A stretch of 64,000 nt of DNA from DASXQK01 sp963757155 (GCA_963757155.1 CAVWQS010000029.1:1-64000), one strand, 5' to 3'; counted from the stretch's first letter, positions 7,671-16,785 are shown. The notes: generated by a model not told the origin, from the sequence alone. Numbers and translations: made by a program.

Positions 7671-10600
7671 ATGGCCGAAGAACGCGCCCAACGCCGCCTT
7701 GCCGCCATCCTGGCCGCCGATGTTGTCGGCTACAGCCGGCTGATGGGCCAGGATGAGGAAGGCACGCTTGCCACGCTCAAGTCTCATCGGCAGCTCATCG
7801 ACGGCCTGATCGCAGGCCACGCCGGCCGTGTCTTCGGGAGCGCCGGCGACAGCGTCATCGCGGAGTTCGCCAGCCCGGTCGAGGCGGTGCGCTGCGCCAC
7901 GCGCATGCAGCTAGAGATCGAGGAACGGAACGTCGATCTCGCCGTGCCTCATCGGATCCGGTTCCGCATCGGCATCAATCTCGGCGACGTCATCGTCGAC
8001 GGCGACAACCTGATGGGAAACGGGGTCAACGTCGCCGCCCGGCTCGAGGCGATGGCGGAGCCCGGCGGAATCTGCGTCTCGGACACCGTTCACGCGCAGG
8101 TCCGGGACCGACTTCCGCTCGACTTCGTCGATCTCGGCGAGGTCAAGGTCAAGAACATCGATCGGCCGGTGCGTGCGTACCGGGTGCCGCTGGCCACGGA
8201 GAAGCGCGCGACATCGCCCTTCCGCGGGCTCGACAAGTTCGAATTCGACCATGCCGATCTCTTCTTCGGCCGAGCTCACGCCATCGCCTCCTGCCTCGAA
8301 CGCCTGGAGCAGCTGGCGGCCTCGGGCAAGGCGTTCCTGCTGATCTATGGCATGAGCGGGTCGGGCAAATCCTCGCTGGTGCGGGCGGGACTGATGCCGG
8401 CGATCAGCAAGGTCGAAACGCGAGCCGGCGTCAGCCTGTGGCGGCGCTGCCTGATCCGACCCTCGGAAGGACCGGATCCCGTCCATTCCCTGGCGGCGGG
8501 GCTGCTCCGCGAAGAAGCGCTGCCGGAGATGGCTCCGGAAAAGACAGCGGCTGAGCTGGCGGCTCTCATCAAAGGCAAGCCCGAGAGCGCGCTCCCGCCA
8601 ATCCGCACGGCACTCGGCATAGCGGCTTCGGCTCGGGGGCTCGCTCTCTCGCAAGCCCGGCTAATGCTCGTCATCGATCCCATGGAGGAGCTGTTCACCA
8701 CGGCGAACGACCCGGTTTCCCGCGCGGTGTTCATCCGACTGCTGGCCCTGCTGGCGAACAGCGGCCTCGCCTGGGTAATCGGTGCGATGCGGGCGGATTT
8801 CTTCCACCGTTGCAGCGAGATTCCCGGCCTTTCAGCGTTGAAGGACGGGCTCGCCAGCTATGAGCTCCTGCCGCCGACGGGCCCCGAGCTCGCGCAGATC
8901 ATCCGGGAGCCCGCACGCGCGGCGGGGCTGCGCTTCGAGGAGGATGCCAACCAGCGGCGCCTCGACGATGTCCTCCAGGAGGCGGCGGCTGCCGATCCCG
9001 CATCCTTGCCGTTGCTACAGTTCGTCCTGGACGCACTCTACGAATTGGGACGAGACCGCCGGCTGCTGACCTTCGCGGCCTATCGGGCGCTCGGCGGCCT
9101 CGAAGGGGCGATCGCCCGGCGCGCGGACGAGGTGGTCGACGCTCTTTCACCGGAAATCCAAGAGGCCTTGCCCGCCGTCCTGCGAGCGCTCACCACTGTG
9201 CGCCTCGGCGAAGAGGTGATCGCGGCACGACCGGCACTCCGGCACGAGGTCGCGGGCACGCCGGCCAAATCGGCGCTCGTCGATGGCTTGATCGCCGCTC
9301 AACTCTTCGTCGCCGATGAGGATGCCCAAGGCCATGCCGTCGTCCGGATCGCCCATGAAGCTCTTCTGAGCCGATGGCCACGAGCGCGCGACACCCTGAA
9401 TGCGGACAAGAGCTTTCTGGAAACGCGCGCCCGACTGCAGACCGATGCACGCCGCTGGCTCCTCGAACATAAAAACCCGGACCTCCTGCTGCCCCCGGGC
9501 GTGCGGCTCGCCGAGGGCGAGGAGATCTTGCGCTCGAGGCGCGAAGAGGCCGACGAGCAGGTTGCCGCCTATATCGAGGCGTCCTCGCTGGCGCAGCAGT
9601 CACGGGCGGAGAAGGAGCGCGAAGCCGAACGCGCGCGCATCGAGGCGGAGGAAGCAGCGAAGCGCGAGCGGATCGAGCGCGAAGCCGAACGCCGCAGCCT
9701 CGAGACTGCCGCGGCCCTTCGGCTCGCGCGGCGGACGCGGTATGCGGCCCTTGTGGCGGCCCTCCTGGCGATCATCGCCGGGGCCGGCGCCTTCGTCGGC
9801 TTGAGGGGCGAGCGCCAGGCCGAGGAGAGCGCAAATCGAGCGGAGCAGAGCGCGGCGCAGGCAATAGCCGCCGAGGCGCAAGCCAAGATGGCCGGGGCCA
9901 ATGCCCTGGCGTCCCGCGACCAGGCGCTGCGGAGCCAGTCATTGTCGCTGGCGCTTCTGTCGCAACGGACCGCCGCGGACGGCGATACCGAGGTCGCCAT
10001 CCTAGTGGCACTCGAAGCATTGCCGAAGCGGATCGATTCACCCGACAGGCCCTATCTGCCGGAGGCAGAAGCCGCTCTCTACAACGCGCTCTACATGCAC
10101 CACCAAACGATGGTGTTCCATCACGATGGCGCGGTGACCGATGCCGAGTTCGATTCCAGCGGGAATCGCATCGTCACCGCTTCCTTCGACGGAACGTCAC
10201 GGATCTGGGACATCGCGAAGGGAACGCAGCTTTCGATCCTGAGGGGCCATCAGGGCGCGGTCGACGGAGCAACCTTCAGTCCGGACGGCGGGCGCATTAT
10301 CACGGCGGGTCGCGACGGCACCGCGCGAGTCTGGGACGCCGGTTCCGGCAAGGAACTCTTCCTGCTGCGTCAGCCTGGCGAGGTCCACACCGCGCTATTC
10401 AGTCCCGATGGCACGCGCATTCTGAGCGCGTCCGAAGCCAGCGGGCTTACCCTCTGGGACCCGTCGACGGGCGGGCAGATCGCCAAACTTACCGGTTACA
10501 GCGCGCAGCCAGCGGCCTTCAGCCCCGACGGTGAAAGCTTCGTCGCCGCCCAGGGGACGGTGAGCAGGGTGCGCATCTGGAGCAGCAAGGACGGCAGCGA

Positions 10601-12251
10601 GATCAGGACCATCAAGACGGCAGGAATCTTCATCGACGAGGTCACCTACAGTCCGGATGGCGCCCGGCTCCTGGCAACCGCGTGGGACAACCCAGCCCAC
10701 CTCTGGAATGAGTCGAGCGGCGCGGAGATTGCAGTCCTCCAGGGCCACAAGAGCGACGACAGCTGCGGCGCGTTCAGTCACGACGGCAGGGTGGCGGCAA
10801 CGGCTTCAGCCGACGGAGCGGCGCGTCTTTGGGATGGCCGCACCGGCGATCTGGTCCGCGTGCTCGGCGAAGAGGTTGCCGGTGTGACGGCATTTACCCG
10901 CGAACTGGAAGCGAACTGCGCGTTCAGCCCAAATGACGAGCTGTTTGCCAGCGCCTCCCTGGACGGTGTCGTTCGTATCTGGGTTGTCAGCAGCGGCGCC
11001 CTGCTCGGGCGCTTCGATGGTCATGGAAAACTGGTGAAGCACGTGGCCTTTAACCCAGGCGGCGATAGTCTTGCGCTCGCGTCCTACGACCGCAATGCGC
11101 GGCTCTGGGATATCGATGGGGTGCTGACGACTACGCTCACGCACAAGCCGCCGCCGACGTTTGCGATCTTCAGTCCTGACGGGATGCGGCTCGCGACCGG
11201 AGGCGGCGACGGCATCGTGCACATCTGGGATATTGCGAGCGGCCGCGAAGCCGCCCGGGTTGAAACACTGGGCGGACCGGTTCGGCTTGCGGCATTCAGT
11301 CCCGACGGCGGAATTCTGGCGACGGCATTAAAGGACAGCCGCATTCTCTTGTGGGATTCGCGAAGCGGCCGCAACCTCGCCGAGCTCGGCTCTCCTAATA
11401 TCGGCGTCACTGACGTTCAGTTCAGCCCCAATTCCTCATTGCTGTCGTCGACGTCAGTCACCGCAGTAACCCGCATATGGGATGTCTCGTCCGCGGTCCA
11501 GCTCGCCAGCCTGCAAGCGATGGGGGTCGTGTGTGATGGCATCTTCAGTCCTGATGGCAAGATCATTCTGACGACCGTGAACAATACGGTACGGCTGTGG
11601 AAGACGGACGGCACCGCGTACAAGGTGCTCTCCGGCCATCAGAACCCGATCAGCGCGGCAGCGTTCAGCCCCGATGGCCGGCTGGTCGCCACCGGCTCGC
11701 TCGACGGCACCGCCAAGATCTGGTCGACCGAAGACGGCAGGTTGGTCGCGACCTTGAAAGGTCACGGCGAGGGTCTGACGGACGTCGCCTTCAGCCATGA
11801 CGGAAAGTCCCTGGTCACAGCTTCAACCGATGGGACCGCACGCATCTGGGACGTGAAGAGCGCGACACAACTGAAGATCCTCACAGGCCACAAAGGAAGC
11901 GTGGACGGGGTGTCGTTCAGTCCAAACGATCGGTACGTGCTGACCGCTTCATTTCATGACCGTACGGTAAGGCTTTGGGTCGCTGAGGCCGGCCAGCAGA
12001 TCGCGCTTCTCGCCGGCCCCGACGATCCGGCGAACGTCGTGCCGGCATTCACCCGTGCCAATTTCAATTCAGATGGGACAAGGGTCGCGATTGCCTCCGC
12101 GCACCAAGCGGCCCGCGTGGTGCGGGTCTTCCCGACGGCCCAGGAGCTGATCGACTACGCCCGCAAGGTCGTGCTGCGCGAGTTGACGCCGTGCGAACGC
12201 CAGCGCTTCTTCCTGCCGGTCGAAGCGGGCACCGGAGAGTGCACGAACTGA
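7671..12251 (+). CDS. Class III cyclase, nSTAND NTPase and WD40 fusion protein
   Basis: A 1,526-residue multidomain protein. Residues 10-175 are a class III cyclase domain: metal Asp in AADVVGYSRL (D17) and AGDSVIAEF (D60), and transition-state residues in GVNVAARLE (N120, R124). The usual substrate-specifying Lys before GD appears to be Gly, so specificity and activity are uncertain. Residues about 182-640 are an nSTAND-type NTPase with Walker A GMSGSGKSS (227-235) and Walker B-like LMLVIDPMEE (331-340). A charged coiled coil (645-690) leads to one membrane helix (691-711). About sixteen WD40 blades (817-1500), marked by repeats such as FSPDG, fill the C-terminus. STAND proteins switch on when the repeat domain senses a ligand; here the likely output is a cyclic nucleotide. 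It is flanked by IS110 and IS630. Confidence 0.88.
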   Translation: MAEERAQRRLAAILAADVVGYSRLMGQDEEGTLATLKSHRQLIDGLIAGHAGRVFGSAGDSVIAEFASPVEAVRCATRMQLEIEERNVDLAVPHRIRFRIGINLGDVIVDGDNLMGNGVNVAARLEAMAEPGGICVSDTVHAQVRDRLPLDFVDLGEVKVKNIDRPVRAYRVPLATEKRATSPFRGLDKFEFDHADLFFGRAHAIASCLERLEQLAASGKAFLLIYGMSGSGKSSLVRAGLMPAISKVETRAGVSLWRRCLIRPSEGPDPVHSLAAGLLREEALPEMAPEKTAAELAALIKGKPESALPPIRTALGIAASARGLALSQARLMLVIDPMEELFTTANDPVSRAVFIRLLALLANSGLAWVIGAMRADFFHRCSEIPGLSALKDGLASYELLPPTGPELAQIIREPARAAGLRFEEDANQRRLDDVLQEAAAADPASLPLLQFVLDALYELGRDRRLLTFAAYRALGGLEGAIARRADEVVDALSPEIQEALPAVLRALTTVRLGEEVIAARPALRHEVAGTPAKSALVDGLIAAQLFVADEDAQGHAVVRIAHEALLSRWPRARDTLNADKSFLETRARLQTDARRWLLEHKNPDLLLPPGVRLAEGEEILRSRREEADEQVAAYIEASSLAQQSRAEKEREAERARIEAEEAAKRERIEREAERRSLETAAALRLARRTRYAALVAALLAIIAGAGAFVGLRGERQAEESANRAEQSAAQAIAAEAQAKMAGANALASRDQALRSQSLSLALLSQRTAADGDTEVAILVALEALPKRIDSPDRPYLPEAEAALYNALYMHHQTMVFHHDGAVTDAEFDSSGNRIVTASFDGTSRIWDIAKGTQLSILRGHQGAVDGATFSPDGGRIITAGRDGTARVWDAGSGKELFLLRQPGEVHTALFSPDGTRILSASEASGLTLWDPSTGGQIAKLTGYSAQPAAFSPDGESFVAAQGTVSRVRIWSSKDGSEIRTIKTAGIFIDEVTYSPDGARLLATAWDNPAHLWNESSGAEIAVLQGHKSDDSCGAFSHDGRVAATASADGAARLWDGRTGDLVRVLGEEVAGVTAFTRELEANCAFSPNDELFASASLDGVVRIWVVSSGALLGRFDGHGKLVKHVAFNPGGDSLALASYDRNARLWDIDGVLTTTLTHKPPPTFAIFSPDGMRLATGGGDGIVHIWDIASGREAARVETLGGPVRLAAFSPDGGILATALKDSRILLWDSRSGRNLAELGSPNIGVTDVQFSPNSSLLSSTSVTAVTRIWDVSSAVQLASLQAMGVVCDGIFSPDGKIILTTVNNTVRLWKTDGTAYKVLSGHQNPISAAAFSPDGRLVATGSLDGTAKIWSTEDGRLVATLKGHGEGLTDVAFSHDGKSLVTASTDGTARIWDVKSATQLKILTGHKGSVDGVSFSPNDRYVLTASFHDRTVRLWVAEAGQQIALLAGPDDPANVVPAFTRANFNSDGTRVAIASAHQAARVVRVFPTAQELIDYARKVVLRELTPCERQRFFLPVEAGTGECTN

Positions 12252-12339
12252 GGGTCGACATGACATCGCCGCAGGGCGAGCCTAGCCCATGTGGCAGGCC
12301 CAGCATCGGCGCTCTTTCTCGACATTCGGGCGTGGAGAT

Positions 12340-12440
12340 CCGGAACGGGAGGAGGATGTCTCCTTTTGGCACTTCTGCGACATGGCAAGGTGTAGGAACG
12401 AAGGCTGCTTTCAATCCGAAAGCGGACATGTGCGCCCATT
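12340..12440 (-). repeat. Possible dispersed intergenic repeat
   Basis: On the minus strand this segment reads through a short frame MSAFGLKAAFVPTPCHVAEV with no start context. Sequences with this MSAF-type reading and an ATGTCCGCT core recur between genes of Bradyrhizobium and relatives, as I recall them. A shorter, similar core occurs at 6098-6124. Family membership is from memory and has not been checked by a search. The rest of 12252-12470 holds nothing I recognise. Confidence 0.3.
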
Positions 12441-12470
12441 GCAAACTCAGCCCGCTTGCGAGTTCGCAGC

Positions 12471-13428
12471 CTAAAAGCGGATTCCGCTCATATTTGAAAC
12501 ATATCCGGCATGAGCGAAGTAGTTGGCGCATTCGTCTGCGCCGAGGCGAGGCACGAAGAGGCCAATTCGGCGGCGAAGGCTGCGCTGCGTCCGCTCGGCA
12601 GCTTTGCGCAGATACGCCTTGAGCTTGCTGAAGGACATCTCGATCGGATTGAGATCGGGCGAGTACTTGGGCAGATATAGCAATTCCGCGCCAACGGCCT
12701 CGATCGCTTGCTCGACGCCGGCAACCTTGTGGGCTCGGAGATTGTCCATCACGACGATATCGCCGTGGTTGAGCGCGGGAGCCAGGCATTGCTCGACGTA
12801 AGACAAAAAGATTTCTCCGTTCATGGCTCCTTCGATCACCAGGGGCGCCGTCATTTCGTCGCAGCGCAGGCCAGCCACGAAGGTCAGGGTCTTCCAGGTT
12901 CCAAGCGGGACGCGCCCGATCAGCCGCTCGCCGCGCGGGCAGCGGCCATAGCGGCGGGCCATGGTAGTGTTCACCCAGGTTTCATCGATGAAGACAAGGC
13001 TGGATGAATCAAGCAGGGCCTGCTGCCGGATCCAATGCCGGCGCGCCCGGGCGACATCGGCTCGTTGCTGCTCAGCCGCGCGCAGGCTTTTTTTTGAAGC
13101 TGATGTCGTGACGCTCCAGAAAACGCCACAGCGCGCTGCGGCTGCCCGGCATTCTCTGCTTGTGCAGGGCCGCGACGAACTCTTCGAGCGTCCAATCCGG
13201 CCGCTCGCCGACCAGCGCGAGGACCCCGTCCGCGTAGTCCTCCAGCGGCGATCGGCTGCCGCCGCGTGGCCGCGGCGCACGGCGCCCTTCCCGCCGCCAC
13301 GACTGAAGCCATTTGACCGCCGAGCTGGCGCTGACTTCAAAACGCTCCGCCGCCTCACGCCGCGATGCTCCCCCTTCAACCGCTTCGATCACACGCTCGC
13401 GCAAATCCAACGAACAAGCCTTGGGCAT
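12471..13428 (-). CDS. IS630-family transposase, two frames
   Basis: The first frame starts at ATG 13428 (MPKACSLDLRERVIEAVEGG) and encodes helix-turn-helix domains with EAAERFEVSASSAVKWLQSW. The second frame carries the DDE nuclease: SLVFIDETWVNT, IVVMDNLRAHK and YSPDLNPIEMSFSKLK, ending at TAG 12471. The change of frame falls at a run of eight A residues (13088-13095 on the plus strand) in the segment HDISFKKK. Slipping there gives FKKSLRAAEQQ, as expected for the family. IS630 elements often use ribosomal or polymerase slippage at such runs, so the gene is probably functional rather than broken. Confidence 0.88.
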
Positions 13429-13517
13429 GGCGCTCCTCCGCAAACCGAATCGCCCCAAGACTCTGCCGATTCGTCACCCCTGGGAATCCCAATTCAAATC
13501 TGCCGGGAACCGCTTTA
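12472..13517. mobile_element. IS630-family insertion sequence with TA flanks
   Basis: The left end (CTAAAAGCGGATTCCGCTCA at 12471) and the right end read in reverse (CTAAAGCGGTTCCCGGCAGA from 13518) form an imperfect inverted repeat that runs on to a shared ATTTGAA. Both ends abut TA, the dinucleotide this family duplicates on insertion. The transposase almost fills the element. It separates the cyclase-STAND gene from the CBS-domain gene. Confidence 0.7.
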
Positions 13518-13580
13518 GTTCCCCCCGCACCCCAATTCGGGAGATAATGCTGCCACCTGACAGAGCAAAGGAGTGTCGCA

Positions 13581-14016
13581 ATGAAGATAGGCGATGTTCT
13601 GAAGCGCAAGGGCTCCGGGGTGGTCACCATGCGGCCTGACTCGAGCATCGACACAGTGGTCCGCCGCATGCGCCTGGAGCGCATTGGTGCTGTCATCATC
13701 AGTCCCGACGGCAAGTCCGTTATCGGCATACTGTCGGAGCGCGATATCTTGCACGCGCTGGCTGAACACGGTACCGCCCTGCTCGCACTCAAGGCCGAAG
13801 ACTTGATGAACTCGTGAGGTCGTCACGTGCAGCCGCGAAGACACGCTCCAAAGCGTCATGGTGAAGATGACGCAGCGCCGGATTCGGCACCTGCCGGTGG
13901 TTGAGCAAGGTCAGTTGGCTGGCATCGTTAGCATCGGCGATGCGGTCAAGAGTTGGCTGGAGGAGGTCGAGTTGGAGGCGAACGTCCTTCGCGACTCCTA
14001 TCTTGCAACCCACTAA
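13581..14016 (+). pseudogene. Tandem CBS-domain protein, frameshifted
   Basis: The first CBS domain is intact in the frame from ATG 13581 (SIDTVVRRMRLERIGAVIIS, then GILSERDILHALAEHG) but stops at TGA 13815, right after EDLMNS. The second CBS domain continues one base out of frame as EVVTCSREDTLQSVMVKMTQ, then RRIRHLPVVEQGQLAGIVSI, to TAA 14014. One extra base at about 13813-13815 accounts for it. A ribosome-binding site (AAAGGAG) precedes the start. Intact relatives of about 143 residues bind adenine nucleotides and are common in alphaproteobacteria. As written, only the first domain would be made. Confidence 0.8.
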
Positions 14017-14234
14017 GCGGGCTGATCTCGTCATTCGCAGGCCAGCCGGTACTGGACTGCGTGGCAGCGATGGCGCATTCCTGTTTTGTTGATCTCCAAC
14101 CCGGATCTTGTGCAACCTCTAAGGCATGGTGACCAACCGCAAGGCGATGGGCTGACTGTCCGCGCCTGCCCCCGTCTACGGGCAGCCCGTATTGGCTGTG
14201 CTTTGGAACGTCCACCCCCGTTGCAGGGGCAATC

Positions 14235-14390
14235 ATGAAACGTGTCTTCATCTGGCTTCTGTGTGCTCTGGTTCTTCAGGGCTGCGCGGATTCGACCGGT
14301 AGTTCTGCTAACACGGCTCCGGCCGCATTGACCTACTATGGCGGCGCCCCCAATGACACCGGCGGCCACGGCCGTGGTGGCGGTCGTTAA
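14235..14390 (+). CDS. Small putative lipoprotein, 51 residues
   Basis: The reading frame starts MKRVFIWLLCALVLQGCADS. Two basic residues, a hydrophobic core and the lipobox LQGC give a clear signal-peptidase II pattern with lipidation at Cys17. The mature part is about 35 residues and ends in a Gly/His/Arg-rich tail (GGHGRGGGR) that might bind metal. The function is unknown. It lies alone in an eroded region. The intact lipobox and the match of start and stop to the signal-peptide frame argue that it is real. Confidence 0.5.
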   Translation: MKRVFIWLLCALVLQGCADSTGSSANTAPAALTYYGGAPNDTGGHGRGGGR

Positions 14391-14532
14391 TGAGCCATAC
14401 GATCGGGTGGAGGGCTGGCAACGCTTCCCTTCGTGGTCACGGAATCCACGCTTCTGCCCAATGCTTAGCTCGCACAGAGGTTAGTCGAATCTTTGGCGGG
14501 AACTTCTCTTCAGGCCGGGGGCCGCGCTAACA

Positions 14533-14733
14533 ATGGTTGACGACCCAGACATCTACCGCGCCGCAAAACTCCTGGCCGACCAGCACGGCGAGGATGCGCC
14601 GATCTGGGCGGCCGAGCGTGGTGACGGGCTCCTCGAGGACGGCGACACCGAGGGCACTCTGGTCTGTCGGATGATCGTCAGGGCGGTCGAAGAGCTGCAG
14701 CGGGGAAGGTGGCACGGCGAGGCAGTGAACTGA
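14533..14733 (+). CDS. DUF6961-like small protein
   Basis: A 66-residue acidic helical protein, MVDDPDIYRAAKLLADQHGE onward, with the pattern D-x-x-I/W-x-x-A-x-x-L-x-x-x-H-G-x-x-A, a central EGTLVCRMIVRAVEELQ helix and no signal peptide. Short proteins of this pattern are widespread in alphaproteobacteria near mobile or stress genes, and none has a known function. The start ATG 14533 is the only suitable one. Confidence 0.55.
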   Translation: MVDDPDIYRAAKLLADQHGEDAPIWAAERGDGLLEDGDTEGTLVCRMIVRAVEELQRGRWHGEAVN

Positions 14734-14858
14734 CGCGCGGTCGAACGCCGCGCCACCTGGCGGGCAGTCGGTGCGGAAATCCTGCCTACTCTCTCGACTC
14801 GCCATAGCACGGGCTGCTTCGCTGGGCTGCCGACCATGCTCTTTTCGGCCCACCGCGC

Positions 14859-15269
14859 GTGGCGTGGCTCATAAGTGAGGCGCAGCAGCAGATGGTATTT
14901 GGCATCGTAAACGCGAGCGAATGGCGCTTGAGTGAGAATATCGATCGGGCAAGGAAGGTTCGACTGCTAGAGACGCATTTCGAGGCCATCGTTGAGGTGA
15001 TCACTAAGGAGGCAATTCCGAGCTGTTGGAAGCGGCGGCGGCTCGACGACTGCCCCGACCTCACCCGCGTCACCATCGATCTCTCACTTTCACCGAAGAC
15101 GGTTGACCTGTTTCACAATGGTGCGGGCGGCTATCGCGCGCAGTACTACCTGGGCATCGAATTGGGCGAAGCTGCTCCTCGATCGATACGGAGCCCCAGC
15201 AGACGGACGGCTCAAGCCTTGCCGAAGCCGGGACATACACGAGCACGGCTTCACGTGATGGTCCGCTGA
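14859..15269 (+). CDS. Hypothetical protein, doubtful
   Basis: An open frame of 136 codons. Its middle part (VFGIVNASEWRLSENIDRA, then RLLETHFEAIVEVITKEAIP) looks protein-like, but the last 50 residues become Arg/Pro-rich as a read-through frame would. I recognise no family. It may be a gene fragment whose 3' end was altered. Nothing else is seen in 14734-15374. Confidence 0.3.
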   Translation: MAWLISEAQQQMVFGIVNASEWRLSENIDRARKVRLLETHFEAIVEVITKEAIPSCWKRRRLDDCPDLTRVTIDLSLSPKTVDLFHNGAGGYRAQYYLGIELGEAAPRSIRSPSRRTAQALPKPGHTRARLHVMVR

Positions 15270-15374
15270 TGCTGAAGGCTCGGACGCGCCAGGGGATTTC
15301 TTGGACTGAATGCTGATGTGGCCTGCCCCATTTATCATCGATAAGCGAGCTATCGATTTCTTGCGAGCTATAGC

Positions 15375-16301
15375 CTACCCCACTGCCCTAAATCGCCGCA
15401 GCCCATCTTTCAGCATAGGAACCACCTCAGCCACGGCGGCTTCGCCCGCCTCGATGCTCTCTCGCGCGCGGTCAAGCTGAAAGATCCCGATATGCCCCAG
15501 CTTCGGCGCAATCGTCACATCCGGTGGGTCGCCGGCCAGGCGCGACCGGCTGATCCGGTCCTGGACGATATTCATCGTCCGCGCCATGACGCCGAGGATG
15601 CTGGGCTCGCCGTTCCAGCGGCTGAAAAGCTGGCGCATCAGCTCGGTCCCCGGCAGGTTCTTCATTCGGCTCAGGATCGCGCTCTCCTCGGCGGCTTCGA
15701 GATCGCCAGCGGCCGTCGAGACGCCGGGCTCTGAGATGTCGCCGTTCAAATTGACCGCGATGACCAGGGTCGCCCCCAGCGCCCGGCAGACCGAGACGGG
15801 AACGGGATTGACGATTGCGCCGTCCAGGAGGCGCTGGCCGTCGATGCTGACGGGCGGGACGACGCCGGGGAGCGCGCAGGAGGCGCGAATGGCGTCGAAC
15901 AAATTGCCTTGCTGCAGCCATACTTCATGGCCGGTATCCAGATCCGTGCAAACCGAAGCGAAACGCTTGGGGAGGTTCTGGATCAGCCTCTCGGTTTTCC
16001 CGTCGTCGAAGATACTGACGATCCGCCGTCCGGCGATGAGGCCGCCATGGCCCAGCTGGATATCCAGCAGGCGCGCCAGCCCGACCCGGGTCAGCGCCCG
16101 GGCCCAGGCCTCGAGTGGGTCGATCCAACCGCCCGCATAGGCGCCACCGACGAGCGCGCCGATCGAGGTACCGCAGACGATGTCCGGCTCGATCCCGACG
16201 CGTCCGAGGGCCCGGAGCACGCCGATGTGCGCCCAGCCACGGGCGATGCCGCTGCCCAGAGCGATGCCAAGGCGCAATCGGGGGGTCGTATTGGTTCGCA
16301 A
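15375..16301 (-). CDS. Patatin-like phospholipase (RssA/NTE type)
   Basis: A 308-residue protein with the patatin catalytic dyad. The oxyanion-hole glycines lie in LGIALGSGIARGWAHIGVL, the nucleophile elbow is GTSIG (Ser near residue 46) and the Asp motif is DGAIVNPVPVSV. The length and lack of a signal peptide match cytoplasmic RssA-like hydrolases. These cleave acyl esters of phospholipids or lysophospholipids; the substrate here is unknown. It is a single gene on the minus strand. Upstream, 16302-16623 has no supported gene. Confidence 0.88.
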   Translation of the reverse strand: MRTNTTPRLRLGIALGSGIARGWAHIGVLRALGRVGIEPDIVCGTSIGALVGGAYAGGWIDPLEAWARALTRVGLARLLDIQLGHGGLIAGRRIVSIFDDGKTERLIQNLPKRFASVCTDLDTGHEVWLQQGNLFDAIRASCALPGVVPPVSIDGQRLLDGAIVNPVPVSVCRALGATLVIAVNLNGDISEPGVSTAAGDLEAAEESAILSRMKNLPGTELMRQLFSRWNGEPSILGVMARTMNIVQDRISRSRLAGDPPDVTIAPKLGHIGIFQLDRARESIEAGEAAVAEVVPMLKDGLRRFRAVG

Positions 16302-16623
16302 GGCTTAATCCGTCCCAGGGGTTGTGGTGACCCTCATCCGATCGTCGAACACCTGGCGGAGGCGCTCGGACGCCGCGAGATTATCCGTTGGACAGGCACG
16401 GCGCAGGCTATCCATGAGTAGCAGCCACCAGGCGGGTATCGCCTTGGCTCGGCCCTAGGCGCGTGAGTTGCATGCCGGCGCGTCGCGGCAAAGGGCCCGT
16501 GACCGGTCTGCCGCACTTCAGCAGCAAAGGCGCGAGAGAGGGCCTGGACTTCGGTATGTCTTTGCCGCCCTACCCGGCCACTTTCGAATGGCACTTGTGA
16601 TTTCCGCTAACATAATGATTTTT

Positions 16624-16701
16624 CTGGCGTCTCCGACGTGGATTCGAACCCGTGTTACCGCGGTGAAAGGGCGGTTCTCGTCGCGGCCCGTAGAAGGGGG
16701 C
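16624..16701 (-). pseudogene. Degenerate tRNA-Glu(UUC)-like sequence
   Basis: Read on the minus strand, the 3' two thirds is nearly a bacterial tRNA-Glu. It has an anticodon arm CCGCC-CTTTCAC-CGCGG, a variable region TAACA, a T loop GGTTCGAATCC and a 3' end GACGCCA. The anticodon stem has a C-C mismatch, several T-stem pairs fail, and the 5' third pairs poorly with the 3' acceptor strand. It is therefore probably a decayed tRNA gene, or a hybrid left by an element that integrated in a tRNA-Glu gene. It lies just beyond the terminator of the rRNA operon. Confidence 0.55.
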
Positions 16702-16785
16702 GGTTGCAACCCCCATCTGGCCGAGGGGCCGTTTTCGGACACCTTGCGGACATGGCATCGCAGGCGGTGCGGGAGCCCACAAAGC

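Noticed and set aside
10100..12200. Repeated motifs considered as a DNA repeat array
   Set aside because: They are coding WD40 blades: spacing is about 40-45 codons, similarity is at protein level, and the frame is unbroken.
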